Assembly: GCF_022581195.2 (NCBI RefSeq)
Contig: NC_061454.1
Coordinates: 7,006,001-7,070,000 of the forward strand
Reading direction: 5' to 3'
DNA length: 64,000 nt
From: Helicoverpa zea
Lineage: Eukaryota > Arthropoda > Insecta > Lepidoptera > Noctuidae
The first letter of the stretch is position 1. Each line of letters starts with the position of its first letter. A program made the translations under genes and the position numbers. Positions 1 through 11,454 of the stretch are shown piece by piece. The notes under the pieces were generated by a model, which was given only the letters and a program-made list of their open reading frames with translations, was not told where the DNA came from and ran no database searches.

Positions 1-3
1 GCG

Positions 4-84
4 ATGGATAGAGAAAAGTGGAAGGCTATGGGGGAGGCCTTTGCCCAAGTGGGACAGCATAGGCTAATAATAAATAATTGGTAG
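4..84 (+). mobile_element. C-terminal remnant of a LINE reverse-transcriptase ORF
   Basis: An open frame runs from the window edge to a TAG at 82-84 and encodes MDREKWKAMGEAFAQVGQ followed by eight more residues. A DRExWK...EAFAQ tail is typical of the C-terminal end of non-LTR retrotransposon polyproteins in insects. The rest of the element lies outside the window. The resemblance is from memory and no alignment was run. Confidence 0.5.
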
Positions 85-888
85 AAACGTTTAAAAATAT
101 AGGTACAAAAAGACACGCATATTCTCTATTAAAGATAAATCTTCAATGAAAATGATTTTGCATGGATCGATTGGGATGGAAATTTAGGGTTATGGCCTAA
201 AGGAACTATAATACATACTGTATTAGGCTTATGGTGAATGCACGATTATCAGATTCGGCGCGTTCGGTGTGATTGATTCCGATCAGAAGTTTGCGTTCAC
301 CATAGTGTCTCCGTTAGCTGATAGAACTATTATTCATCTTGGTCTAGTCTCTCTCAAATGATCTCATATAATTATGTCACTGTTTCATGTACAATATGTT
401 TCATAAGCAATAGACAATAGAAGGGATTCCACCGAGTTACTGACGATTGCTTCAATTGTGATTGTATGTTATTGTTTAGACAGAAGCAAGTATGAAAAAG
501 CTAAACTATGAAAATACAAACTATTGCTAAATATTGTCCGATCAAACCAAAAATAGGAAAATTCAAGGACTGAAATATTTTCTATGATTCGGTATTTTTC
601 TCCTTGACAGTGCATGTATATTAACACATACACGCACGCAACTGAATAGGTACAACTTCTTCAAAATAATTTTGAAAACTGGCAACGCATAGCTAGCGAA
701 ATCGCATAAGTAATTAAAACCTGGATTCCATTCTTCAAATACTCAAAATACATCTAGTGCCATTTATCATTTCGTAATCTGGACACGAAAAGATTTTTGT
801 TCGTGTCCATTTAGTGACACTTAATTTAAATTACTTTTAAGTTTTCGCCAGCTGGACACTTACTGTATGTGTGTGTGGATGTTCTTAT
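85..888. other. Non-coding stretch, nothing convincing
   Basis: AT-rich sequence with no coding signal that I can support. A short 9-bp-stem hairpin (GGACACGAA...TTCGTGTCC) lies at 781-808. The last 8 bases (GTTCTTAT) are the left target-site duplication of the adjoining hAT element. Confidence 0.5.
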
Positions 889-2905
889 CAGTAGCGGCTT
901 TAGGGTAGGGCGCGGTTGGGCGACGGCCCAGGGCGCCGGACATAAGGGGCACCGCAGGCGCCCCTAGCCAATCCTTGATCAGAATTTTACTCCTATTTTT
1001 GTTTTAAATTCGCAAATCCTCCTATTTTCAAAGATCGCAGCTTACAAGAACTGTATCCAAATGTATGGATAGAATCAGGGCCGCCTTAACCTATGGTGCA
1101 TGGTGTGCGAATAACCCGGGTGCCGTGGGCTCAGGGGCGCCGCGGTACGCTCCTTGACCAAGAAATTTCAATTAAATTAATGTATTGTCATACAATGCCG
1201 GGCGCGTTAGATACACTATAGTTCGGCCATTCAGAGAATGCGTTCCTGACACGTCGCGATTGAACTGACGACGTAACTTTGCAATGGCGTTGCAGTTACG
1301 ATAAAAATATTTTTGCTGGTTGTTTACCGTTTTAACAATTGAGGAGCATTAAAACAACATTATTATATCAATAATCAATGAATGTTATAATTTTGTGCCA
1401 AACTGAGTGTCAAATAACTTGGTAAACAATATTTTTCTAAATCTATACTGCGCTATTACAAGGTTATGTCAGCGGTTTATATTTTGTAGTGCTGTGCTAA
1501 AAATAACAGGCAAGTATCGTAATCTGTTCTTATACAGTTATAATATAAAATAATACGTTTTGATTTTCTTTTTAAGAATTGGAAAATAATGGACTATAAG
1601 ACTTAATTATAACTTTTATGAAATATAAAAATAAAACTATGACCAAACCGCATTTTTATACTTAGATTAAAAATGGTAACCCCAAATGGCGTTATGGGCC
1701 GCCATTTTGTGACGCTAAAACAGTCGTCCGTTGTCGTTTCGTGCGCATAGACCACGTTTTTCAAGTGTTTTCGATCTGTTTTTATTTGATTACCCGGCTT
1801 TTGTTAGACCGAGATATCAGGATTGATTCTGTTATTGATAATAATATAATTATACATGTAGGCGAAGATGATGATGAAGACACCACCTCCTCAAGCAAAT
1901 CGGAGTCTGATTAATATTCTGTTCGCACATTCAATTCAATGTACTTGTAACAAAGAATAAATAAAACAATTTTATTATATGAATATTACCTTTTTTTGGT
2001 TTCCACTTAAATAACTAAAATATAAAACAAATGATTCCGCCAATTTAAAACGAAAATAATCTTAAAATAATGCGGCGGTTCATTTTGAAGGAACGGTAAC
2101 GAACTCAGTGTTATGTTGTGCCCATCACTAGTCGTGACTAACTGATAGGTGTCAGGAACGCATTCTCTGAACGGCCGAAGTATACTTTTATGTCCCAAAA
2201 CTTAAAAATTTTCGCGCTCGCTTCGCTCGCGGTTTCTTTACTTTGCACTTACATTTTTTTTCACATATAGCTACTTTTAATTTATGTCCCAATACTCAAA
2301 AAAATTCGCGCTCCCTTCGCTCGCGGCTTCTTCACTTCACAGTCGCCTTTTATTATATATGTTAAGGACTTTTAGTGATCCAAATCTCAAAAAAGCTTTT
2401 TCGGGCTTGCTTCTCTTTATAGTTGTTTTTATTTTTGAACATTTTTTTGTCTACCCTAGCAAAACGTAACGTCGTTTTTAAGTCCTTTTATTAATAAGAA
2501 AGTAACTTCTAGTTTCTATTTATGGTACTACTTTAAGTCCCAAAATTTTAATTCATAGGCGCCAACACCAACAAAGAGTTATCTACGTTTGGGCTACATT
2601 TTAAGTCATTTTTGTTTTGAGTTCTAAAATATAACAAAAAATTTCGCGCTCGCTTCGCTCGCGCAATCAGGACCTGTGTTCCCGTGTTTTTGCATTCACT
2701 AACCAGCAATAACTTATGTACGATTGGGCTACATTTTAGGTAATTTTTGCTTTGACTTGTTAACTATAAAAAAAAAAGTTCGCGCTCGCTTCGCTCGCGC
2801 AATCGGTAACTACATATGTCTCTGTTTTTCGTAAGGGTTTGAATTGCAGTTGGGGGCGCCGTAGAAATCTCGCCCAGGGCGCTAGTAGAGTTAAAGCCGG
2901 CACTG
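889..2905. mobile_element. Non-autonomous hAT element 1
   Basis: The element begins CAGTAGCGGCTTTA and ends with the reverse complement of CAGTGCCGGCTTTAA. It is flanked by perfect 8-bp direct repeats GTTCTTAT at 881-888 and 2906-2913, the duplication length of hAT transposons. No transposase is left. The right half (about 2200-2810) carries several copies of the GC-rich motif GCGCTCGCTTCGCTCGCG, each preceded by an A-run. A separate TA-flanked element is nested at 1219-2182. Both ends contain a GGGCGCCG-type stretch (CCAGGGCGCC near the left end). Confidence 0.85.
1219..2182 (+). mobile_element. TA-flanked Tc1/mariner/IS630-like element, internally deleted, nested in hAT 1
   Basis: Terminal inverted repeats begin TAGTTCGGCCATTCAGAG (right end CCGTTCAGAG-type) and the element is flanked by TA at 1217-1218 and 2183-2184. 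The same termini bound two 227-bp MITEs at 44110-44336 and 44697-44923, where TA duplication is shown by an empty site. Near the right end a frame closing at 1911-1913 encodes an acidic tail, IIIHVGEDDDEDTTSSSKS plus three residues. This resembles the C-terminal tail of IS630/Tc1-type DDE transposases, such as the one at 24987-25355. It is probably a deletion derivative that kept the last transposase codons. Confidence 0.7.
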
Positions 2906-4186
2906 GTTCTTATATCAGATGTAAAATTGTTACCATTCAGAGCCTTCTGTCAGTCTTTTTTTTTATACGTGCAGTCTGCAGATCAGCTTTACACGACAGA
3001 CTTATAATGCCTTAAGCCTGCAGAACAACGATTCTTAGAGGCCAGTATTGAGAAAACCGAGGATAGGCCTTTTGATCGGCAATTTTGGGCAAGTGTACAC
3101 CTGAATAGAAATATAAAGTAGACCTAAGTCTAACTAACTAGATACTAACACTCCGATTAGTATCTATTCATTTTCATTTTTCTATTTGCGTTTGTGCCAT
3201 GCCATGCCTAACACTGTCACTACTTTTTTTTTTTTTTCGAATCTGTATTTGGTGGTTTTATGCATGGTCCACTTTGACTGTACCTACATAAATTATTTTA
3301 ATCGACTCTGGGTTTTTTTAAGTTCTATCCTTTGACATCACTACATAATATAAACAAAGTCGCTTTCTCTGTCCCTATATCCCTATGTATGCTTAAAACT
3401 TTCAATTAAATCAATCTTTCAATTAAATGCTTAAATCTTTAAAACTACGCAATGAATAATAGAGTCAAGATAGAGTGAAGCCGGGGTGGGTCGCTAGTAA
3501 TTTATATTTTATAAGAAACTAATTTATGTCAAAATTCATATTATAGGATAGGTTGATTATTGAAATCCGTAGTTAGTACTTAAAATGTTTCAAGATTAAA
3601 ATAAATAGAAACATGACAAATTACTCTGAACTAAAAAACTTCACTTTGCAGTTTATGTTTCGATAAAGAGGCCGGTGATGATGATGAGTTGAAGGGCCAC
3701 AGAGCAACATTGACTACTTTTTGTCTCTTCCCCCACTTCCCTAAAATGCGGGGTGGGAGTCGTATGGCGCATTTTGCAATTTTCAAGATAGAAAGCTAGA
3801 AGTGCGATTATTGAACAAAAAAACGAGTATATTTTATTTTTTAATCCGCCCTCAACTTATTAAAAGCTGGCGAAATTTTATATGACACTTTTCGTAGTTT
3901 TGAAGGAAGGAAGCTTAAAAATCGGTACACAGACTCAAGAAAAAGTTTGCAAATAGCAGGAGATACTTACACAAAACAACATCTTTAGATTATTTAATGT
4001 ATTTTTTTATGGACTTCTATCTCTCCCTATAGTTAAATTTAAAGGAAAGATAAACCTAAACATGATAATAATCTAATAATCATTGTGACGTTATTTACAT
4101 TGAGGTAGTTAAACCAGATATTGTATTGGATGTAAAATTTAAAAATCTGTATCATAGTTTTTGAACAATCGAAAATACCTTTATTT

Positions 4187-4560
4187 TTAACCGACTTCCC
4201 AAAAAGGAGGAGGTTCTCAATTCGGCCGGTATGTTTTTTTTTTTTTTCTATATGTACATCGGTTACTCCGAGGTTTATAGACCGATTTACGTGATTCTTT
4301 TTTTGTTCGACGCGGAATTGCTGCCAATTGGTCCCATAGTCATCAGGTCAGGATCTGATGATGGAAACCCTGAGAAATCGAGGGCAACCTTCGAAAGTTG
4401 TAGGCATACATAGGGTAAAAACTTGACACTCAGGTGTATGCCTGAAAACACTATTCAACAGTGAAGGTTTGGAGTTGACCTGATGCTGGAGACCAGAGAG
4501 GGTCGAGGGAACTCGACAACTGAATATGTGAAATATCTCGTATTTGGGCTTATATTCTTT
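4187..4560 (+). repeat. Dispersed lepidopteran repeat (ACCGACTTCCCAAAAAGGAGG type)
   Basis: The segment opens with AACCGACTTCCCAAAAAGGA and a long T-run. I recognise this opening from many lepidopteran genomes as a dispersed SINE- or LINE-tail-like repeat. No target duplication was found, so the boundaries are approximate. The small open frame inside it is not a gene. Confidence 0.45.
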
Positions 4561-4639
4561 TTATTGATGAGAACTTTCCACTAATATGGATAGTGACAAC
4601 TATTCGTGTCACTAAAAAGCTGTAAATAAAAAACTTTTT

Positions 4640-4785
4640 TATCTATACTCATATAATAAAGAGGACTTCTTTTGTTTGTTTTGAATACTCTTTCACTGTT
4701 GGAATGCTACACTCTTCCTGAGTAACATAGGCTATAATTTATTCCAGTACTTCCCAGGGAATGCAGGTGAAACCGCAGAAAACCA
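4640..4785 (-). repeat. LINE/SINE 3' fragment (RTE-like lepidopteran repeat)
   Basis: Read on the minus strand this matches the segments at 36118-36325 and 53755-53935: a CCCGCG...TCCCGTGGGAACTA start, a central TAGCCTATGTTACTC block and a tail of AAACAAAC plus TATAATATTAGTA. It is a widespread lepidopteran repeat, but which retrotransposon it derives from is uncertain. This copy is diverged. Confidence 0.5.
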
Positions 4786-5862
4786 TCTAGTAAGTAACAA
4801 GGTGATATAGTTGATTTAGGATTGTTAGCCATTGCCTTTATTTTTGTTTCTAATACTGTGTTACCACTTTTTACATGGATCTTTGTTGTCATTAATGTTT
4901 TTTGTTTTCAATTATTTTAGAATAGTATTATAGTTTTGTTTAAACTCGACTGCAACTGCCCGATTCAGCGTCAGTGTAAAGTAATTAATCCTAACTATTA
5001 TATTACAGATACAATGGTTTTAGAAGTGGTGATTTGGAAATCTCTGCTTCATGGTATTGTTGTATCTATTTCATGAAATAAAACTACAGCTATTTAATTT
5101 AGACTTGTGAAAATCCACTCCTAAAATACTTCTGTTGCATATGTTAGGAATATGTTAGGGTTTGGTGGCCAGTCATGAAATTGGTATCAAACGGTAGCTC
5201 TAGTAATTAGGAACAACTTTTACTATGGGCGTTATCCTGTGGGACATTAAGGAAAAAGATATTCGCATATTTGCACATCAGAAATGTATGAGCCAAGACA
5301 TAAATTTTTGATGTTTACTTAATTCTGAACCCTGTTCAGATACTGGATTGTTATTTCTAATTAATTCTGATCATGTGATATACATTTTTGAACAGTTAAT
5401 TTTTTGCATTGTGTAAAAAAAGGAGCTTGTCGCTAAACAGTGATTTCTTCCAAGTGCCACTGCACAACAAAGAAACAAGAAAGCACATCAAGCTATGCTT
5501 ATAAAGTCTCAGCTGTGTTTGTACATCTTGGACAGTTGTTATGAGTAGTCAGAAGCCAATTAAGGCATACCTGGTAATTGGGTTGTGTTACCTGGGTGCC
5601 GGAAAAGTTCATAAGTTCAGATACAAAATGGCTTTTTTAGGTTTTGAAGTACACCATAGTGATAGAACTTCAAAACAATAACTATAAGACCATACTACAC
5701 CCGTTAGTACCAAAATGATCCTTTTGTAAAATTTATCATTCATTGTTGATATGTTCATAGTACAAGTGTTCAACTACCTAATGAATAATAACAATGATTT
5801 CATGAAGATACACTGAAAGGCAGTAAACGGAAGCCTTATTCATTTTGTACCACATTACTAAC

Positions 5863-6121
5863 CTGGACTATAAAGTTCTGCTAATTCTTGAGCTCCACGA
5901 TGTCGCGGACCCCAGCGAGGCTGCTTGCCTACCACACTAGGTAATTGTATATTGGCATTTGGGTCATCTTCCGACATAGAATGTTCAAGGATTTGGCGTT
6001 CTGTTTTGACCGGTGCTAGCAATGTTGTTGCCATAGTACTGGCATACTCAAAATGTTCACAACTTAAGCCACTTAGGCCATCCCTGTTTGCACACGGAGG
6101 TATAGGCAAGGGCAAAGCCAT
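5863..6121 (-). CDS. Candidate first coding exon of an unrecognised gene (partial)
   Basis: On the minus strand an ATG at 6121-6119 opens 86 codons (MALPLPIPPCANRDGLSG onward) ending in AELYSPG directly before a GTTAGT donor at 5862. Composition is balanced and protein-like, with a run SMSEDDPNANIQLPSVVG then KQPRWGPRHRGAQELAELYS, unlike the low-complexity spurious frames around it. The frame is closed by the splice donor rather than by drift. I do not recognise the protein. No downstream exon was found between 1 and 5862, so the next exon would lie beyond the left edge after an intron of more than 5.8 kb, or the call is wrong. A second in-frame ATG (MATTLLAPVK) could be the real start. Confidence 0.45.
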
Positions 6122-6683
6122 CGCTTGGATACGTTACCAATGACGATATCGAACTGAAACAATTGGAAATACCTAATTGAAAAATGAATTTGCGAACTGG
6201 GCAAGAGAACTTTATCAACTGCAAAATATTATTATTAGAAAAGTAGTTCAACAGAACATTTAATAAATTACTCCTTACAATAAAATTGAATCTGAAGTAA
6301 GGGAAATACGGTTTAAACAACAACTGACTCCTCGTAATTAGTCGCAATAAATGCAATAAGTCATTATGTCATATTCAATTCATTCTTTCTTGCAGTCAGC
6401 AGTCACCTTGACTGAGTCAAGCAAGATAGATATGTCATAAATCATAATATGTCAAAGTCAAAAAACCTAGAAGTGTCTAGTTAAGGGCGGACCATAGATT
6501 TAATGTAATATACTAAACTGTTTACTATATTATGTTTATGGGGCGGACACGCATATTCGGTTTTCCGATCAGGAATTCCGATTCAGGATTCCATGATACT
6601 AGCGCACACGTTCCGGTTTTTTTTAATACGGAATTCATCTGAGAGAAGTACGTACAGATCAACTATTGTGACAGCGCACGACA
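6122..6683. other. Possible upstream region of the 5863-6121 exon
   Basis: AT-rich sequence with no gene. If the exon to its left is real, this stretch would hold its 5' UTR and promoter. No TATA box or initiator stands out. Confidence 0.3.
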
Positions 6684-7074
6684 GGCCCGATTCTCCTAAT
6701 TTTACTCAAGCGACACTTACACACTTACTCAAGTCGATTCACATTCGACTGAGATCCAATCACGACTCAATTACGATTGAAGCGTATGTGGCATTCCGCT
6801 AGTTTTCTTTGAAATAAACGTTTTTATCCTTTTCTGTCATTTAATAATGAATTATTTTGTCTGCAAATTATTTACGATCGCAATATGATTGTAGAGCAAA
6901 CTACCGTATAGACCAAAATCACCAAAATAGCAGACCAATCGCAAACCAATCGAATGTCGTTGGAATACGATTGGTCTTATATTAGGTAGCAGAAAGCCCG
7001 ATATCGTTAAAACTGCTATTGCGATTCAATTTCTATTAAATTTTGACATTATTAAATTAGGAGAATCGGGCCCC
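6684..7074. mobile_element. MITE, GGCCCGATTCT family, copy 1
   Basis: This roughly 390-bp element has inverted ends GGCCCGATTCTCCTAATTTT and the reverse complement of GGCCCGATTCTCCTAATTTA. Internal sequence matches the copies at 10680-11061 and 11067-11454, including TACGATTGAAGCGTATGTG and CAGACCAATCGCAAACCAAT. No coding capacity. The target duplication was not resolved. Confidence 0.75.
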
Positions 7075-7130
7075 TATCCAGGGGCCTAAGTTAATAATGT
7101 CAAAAACGAATAGAGATCGAATCGCACTTT

Positions 7131-7347
7131 AGCTTCCGCCCGCGGTTTCGCCCACGTAGAGTTCGGTTATATCGCGTTTCCAAGAGAATTCTTCAAAAGT
7201 CCGGTATAATAACTACCCTATGTTCTTTCTCTAGGTCAACTCTATCTCTGTACCAAATTTTATTAAAATCAGTTCAGTAGTTTAGACGTGAAAGCGTAAC
7301 AGACAGAAAGACAGAATTACTTTCGCATTTATAATATTAGTAGGGAT
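7131..7347 (+). repeat. LINE/SINE 3' fragment
   Basis: The stretch runs from CCCGCGGTTTCGCCCACGTA to TTTATAATATTAGTAGGGA, with AAATCAGTTCAGTAGTTTAG between. This resembles the 3' region of a common lepidopteran retroelement. Older fragments of related type occur elsewhere in the window. Confidence 0.5.
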
Positions 7348-8579
7348 TATATTTTAAACGATCTCACCAATTTTCAGCTAATTGTGCATTTATGTAACTT
7401 ACATATGTCTAAATTGACCAGACTAAAACAAAATGTGTAAGGTTTTTATTTACTGTTATCTCCTCTTTCCGTCACGTCAACTATGCCTATACCTACATGA
7501 AATCCAGATACCTATATGCCTATACCTGACTAGTTATCTAAGTACCTACCCCGTACTTTTATATGTGCGTGGTGAATATCCAGCATGCCTACTGGCTAGC
7601 GTTTTAAGAATCTAAAAATATCCCGCGCAGTGCGCATGCGCAGTATCTTTGACGTGTTTTTATTTTAACACACCAAATAATGTGTGAAAATAAACTCTTC
7701 TCGTATATTTCATAAGATAATTTTATTCTTTCAATACATACACCTATCAAACCAGTCAAAATACCTACATAGTTAACAAAACACGTTGGTGAGTAACTGC
7801 ATATTATTGAGATCTTACTCATAGGTATAGCCATAAGATCTTATTAATTTCAAGCTTTTACCCGCAACTTTAGCCGCGTTGATTCGGGATATTGAATATG
7901 GATTCCCGTTGGAATTTTTGGGATAACAACTTAAAATAAAAACATTTTTGTTTTTTCTTTACAGGATAAATTACGTAGTCTTAAATATAAGCCCATGTCC
8001 GAATCTTAAGTGCCTGAACTAGGATATTCTGTGTTTCAGGCGAAAAGAGCTAAAATAATTTAAAATGAACAAACGAATGAACGAAAACCGGCCAAGAGCG
8101 TGAGGGGCCACGCTCAGAGTAGAGTTCCGTAATTTTCCGAACTCATCAACTCCATCAACATCTTAATTTCACGAAGCAGCCCAAAGTACAACGACATCTA
8201 TCGGGCAATATGTAAAATCTGCCCGATAGATATCGTTGCGTGTTTTACTTTCGCTAGTTCCGTCTGCAGTTTTGCCCGCATCCCGAAGGAAGTATTATGT
8301 ATGTGTTCCCATACAAAAGTAGCCTTCCTTAATACTCACAGAGAATTAGCTAAACTCACAAAATGTACTCATCGACCCTTACTGGCGCACCGATAAGGAC
8401 CGTGCATGGACTGAACGTTTCCTGCGTAGGTATACACTGGCAGAAGGCATTTAAAGCCCACAGATCGTGCACTTGAAGGCAGTCCCTCCCCTCTCCAGTT
8501 TGTGGAAAAGTGATCGAGATGTGTGAATTGACCAATGCAAATATCTAGTATCTATAGGTACCTTTTTTTTACTTTTCAG
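7348..8579. other. Upstream of the LRR gene; repeat fragment and probable intron
   Basis: No gene is visible. At about 8085-8150 there is a short piece opening AACCGGCCAAGAGCGTGAGG, a repeat start I associate with Lepidoptera. The stretch ends in a pyrimidine-rich tract and CAG at 8577-8579, which looks like a splice acceptor just before the LRR coding start. An untranslated leader exon probably lies somewhere upstream. Confidence 0.4.
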
Positions 8580-8582
8580 GCA

Positions 8583-10157
8583 ATGATGTCAAGATACAAA
8601 CAGCCTAAAAAACTGGAGACCATAGCACTAAGCAGACTTGGAGATTGGGTGGCACAACAAGCTGAAGAACAAATGCTACCTATTGCAATGCTATCGCAGC
8701 GCGACACTAACGAAGCACAAACAACACTATCACGTAATGTGGATAGCATTAGATCGTACTTAGATATAAACGTACCTTGGATGCTACACGATCTATTGGT
8801 AAATGAAACTATCAGAGCATTGTCAGAACTCCTTGAGAAAACCAAACAGTCATTAGGATTTAGGGGTTGCATGGGAAAGTTTGTCAGCCAAATGAACGTA
8901 ATTATTAAAATGGCAGAAGTATTATTTACAAAAAAATTAACAATAGTATCTATTGATGCCATTCCAAAGATATTACGTTCAATATTTTATTCTAAGTTAT
9001 ACATGCTGAAAGGACTCGTTTCTTTAAACCTAGGTTCACTATCAGGAGGTTGGAAAACTGCAGATATGGAAGATGCAGTAATTAAATCCTTAAAGGAACT
9101 ACACTGCTTAAAATATTTAACTATGAGTTATGATTGTACAAATAATATACTACAATGTATCGTTGAAAATTGTAAATTCATAGAAAAATTGGACGTATCT
9201 TGTTCAAAATGTATTACTAATGAGAGCATTGAAATTGTGTCGAAGTTAAAAAATTTGAGGAGCATCCAATTATACAGAACTTTTGTAACTTTAGACGGTT
9301 TTGTAAATTTACTGTTAAATTGCAAAAAACTTGAAGATATTGGCAGATGTGACGATATCGGGAAAGTTTTAGAGAATATTGACTCAAATTATGCTGAATT
9401 GTTGACATTTAATTTGAAAATATATGTAAGTCGTTACGCGACAAGTAATCAGTTGCAGTTAGCAGTACAAATGTGTCCTTATATAAGAAGTATGACCGTT
9501 TTCCATAATAGCTTGCAAAGTGATTTAATGGTTCTTATAGGTTTAAGAGACCTTACAGAACTGAAATTATTATCATGTGACTTTTATGCCGATCAAATAA
9601 AACAAGTTCTTCAAGTTAAGGGCTGCAATATAGTAAATTTGCATCTGGAGCATGTTGACCAAATTGATTTAAATGCTCTTATGTACATCAGTCAGATGTG
9701 CCCATTTTTAGAAAACTTGACTCTTTATAATTGCACGTTGATACAACATACATCACTGTATACAAAAAAACTAGAAATATCACCGTTCCGTAATCTTAAA
9801 AAAATTACCTGTGTTTCTACATGCACAGAAGAACAGTTACTGTTTATTTTCACCAATTGCTTGAATATACAATTCATTCATTTAGGGACAGCAATACAAC
9901 TCACTGATGACTTATTGTTAAAAATTCTAGACACAAATCCACTCGTTTATTTAAAAGAACTGCGAATTATGCAATCAGATTCTTTGACAATGATTTCTGT
10001 AGAGAGAATTATTCAAAGCTGCATGAGTTTAGAGATTTTAGTAGAATTAGAGAGTTGGTCTTTGTTAACTGATAATGATCGCGAATACGTAAGAAACTAT
10101 ATAAAACTGAACAATTATAATATCGATACTTCTCCCATCAGGAGATATGATTCGTAA
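8583..10157 (+). CDS. Leucine-rich-repeat protein, RNI/F-box-LRR-like (524 aa)
   Basis: A single uninterrupted frame of 525 codons. The frame could be opened earlier at 8535, but a polypyrimidine tract and CAG at 8577-8579 mark a splice acceptor, so the likely start is the ATG at 8583 (MMSRYKQPKKLETIALSRLG). Residues 1-130 are helical and charged without a clear F-box. From about residue 140 the protein has repeated LRR-like units of roughly 25 residues, such as LKGLVSLNLGSLSG, FIEKLDVSCSKCITNESIEI and FLENLTLYNCTLI, spaced like the cysteine-containing LRRs of F-box/LRR and RNI-like proteins. These usually act as substrate-binding solenoids in ubiquitin ligases, but nothing here proves that role. 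It ends with TAA at 10155-10157, and an AATAAA lies close downstream near 10164. High AT content in wobble positions matches its surroundings. The exact orthologue is not recognised. Confidence 0.75.
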   Translation: MMSRYKQPKKLETIALSRLGDWVAQQAEEQMLPIAMLSQRDTNEAQTTLSRNVDSIRSYLDINVPWMLHDLLVNETIRALSELLEKTKQSLGFRGCMGKFVSQMNVIIKMAEVLFTKKLTIVSIDAIPKILRSIFYSKLYMLKGLVSLNLGSLSGGWKTADMEDAVIKSLKELHCLKYLTMSYDCTNNILQCIVENCKFIEKLDVSCSKCITNESIEIVSKLKNLRSIQLYRTFVTLDGFVNLLLNCKKLEDIGRCDDIGKVLENIDSNYAELLTFNLKIYVSRYATSNQLQLAVQMCPYIRSMTVFHNSLQSDLMVLIGLRDLTELKLLSCDFYADQIKQVLQVKGCNIVNLHLEHVDQIDLNALMYISQMCPFLENLTLYNCTLIQHTSLYTKKLEISPFRNLKKITCVSTCTEEQLLFIFTNCLNIQFIHLGTAIQLTDDLLLKILDTNPLVYLKELRIMQSDSLTMISVERIIQSCMSLEILVELESWSLLTDNDREYVRNYIKLNNYNIDTSPIRRYDS

Positions 10158-10679
10158 AAAAGTAATAAACAAGTACTTTAAACCTTCGAAAGTAAAAAAA
10201 ATGTGGAATTGCTCACAAACGCTACCTTATTTGCGATGCAAGGGTGCACGTAATGGGGCACGATATTTCAGCAAAGACCTAGTACCGACCAGTACCTACC
10301 TACCTACTTATAAAATATGCATTTTCTACTATTACCATAAACGCCTGGAAATGTAGGTACCTATTAGCCACGAACCATCACGAATGCGAGACTTTGAGAA
10401 TTGACTAAAAGTATACAAAGAGATCCTGCTGAAGAAATGGCGCTGGACTAGGATGTTGTGAGACCAGACTTAATATCTGCCCAAGCGAGGTCTGGCGTGG
10501 CTTACCACCAAGAAGCATTGAGAAGGAAGCTGTCTCATTTGGTTTGCTGCGCAAGATCGAAAGGAGTGGAAAGGCCTTCTGTGAGGCTAAGGTATACCCT
10601 TGATGAAGGATAACATGATGTCATCAATAACAAGACATCCTTAACGTCGTCAACTGGACCTATCCAAGAACCTAGCTGG
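10158..10679. other. 3' flank of the LRR gene
   Basis: No further gene seen. The segment 10390-10650 (GAGATCCTGCTGAAGAAATGGCGC and following) looks like worn retroelement sequence, but I could not assign it. Confidence 0.35.
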
Positions 10680-11061
10680 GGCCCGATTCTACTAATTTTA
10701 CTTAAGCGACATACGATTCACGTTCGACTGCGATCCAATCACGACTCGATTACGATTGAAGCGTATGTGGCATTCCGCTATTTTTCTTTGAAATAAACGT
10801 TTTTATCCTCTTCTTTCATTCAATAATGATTCATTTTGTCTGCAAATGATTTACGATTGCAATATGATTGTAGAGCAAAGTACCGTATAGACCAAAATCA
10901 CCAAAATAGCAGACCAATCGCAAACCAATCGAATGTCGTTGGAATACGATTGGTCTTATAGTAGTAGCAGAATGCCCGATATGGTTAAAACTGCTATTGC
11001 GATCATATTGCGATTCGATTTCTATTCGATTTTGACAATATTAACTTATTAGAATCGGGCC
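10680..11061. mobile_element. MITE, GGCCCGATTCT family, copy 2
   Basis: Inverted ends are GGCCCGATTCT and AGAATCGGGCC. Over its length it is close to copy 3, which follows immediately in the same orientation. CCTGG or CTGG occurs at the left edge (AGCTGG), between the two copies and at the right edge of copy 3, so it may be the target sequence. There is no coding potential. Confidence 0.8.
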
Positions 11062-11066
11062 CCTGG

Positions 11067-11454
11067 GGCCCGATTCTCCTAATTTTACTTAAGCGACATA
11101 CGATTCACGTTCGACTCGATTCGACTGAGATCCGATCCCGACTCGATTACGATTGAAGCGTATGTGCATTCCGCTATTTTTTCTTTGAAGTAAACGTTTT
11201 TATCCTTTTCTGTCATTCAATAATGAATCATTTTGTCTGCAAATGATTTACGATTGCAAAAGATTGTACAGCAAACTACCGTTTAGACCAAAATTACCAA
11301 AATAGCAGACCAATCGCACACCAATCAAATGTCAATCGATACGATTGGTCTTTTATTAGAACCAGAATGCCCGATATGGTTAAAACTGCTATTGCGATCA
11401 TATTGCGATTCGATTTCTATTCGATTTTGACATTATTAACATAGGAATCGGGCC
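11067..11454. mobile_element. MITE, GGCCCGATTCT family, copy 3 (tandem to copy 2)
   Basis: Same family and orientation as the preceding copy and separated from it only by CCCTG. It contains the same TACGATTGAAGCGTATGTG and TTGCGATCATATTGCGATTCG landmarks with scattered substitutions, so the pair is not a recent duplication. Confidence 0.8.

Larger units (their letters stand above)
2914..5862. other. Intergenic or intronic region with old repeat fragments
   Basis: I see no supportable gene. Recognisable repeat debris lies at about 3340-3510 (ends in GAAGCCGGGGTGGGTCGCTA, also seen near 21130), 4187-4560 and 4640-4785. If the exon at 5863-6121 is real, this region is its downstream intron. Confidence 0.5.

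Noticed and set aside
8535..8582. Upstream in-frame ATG for the LRR gene
   Set aside because: The extra residues (MQISSIYRYLFFTFQA) are read through a pyrimidine tract and CAG acceptor, so they are intronic.
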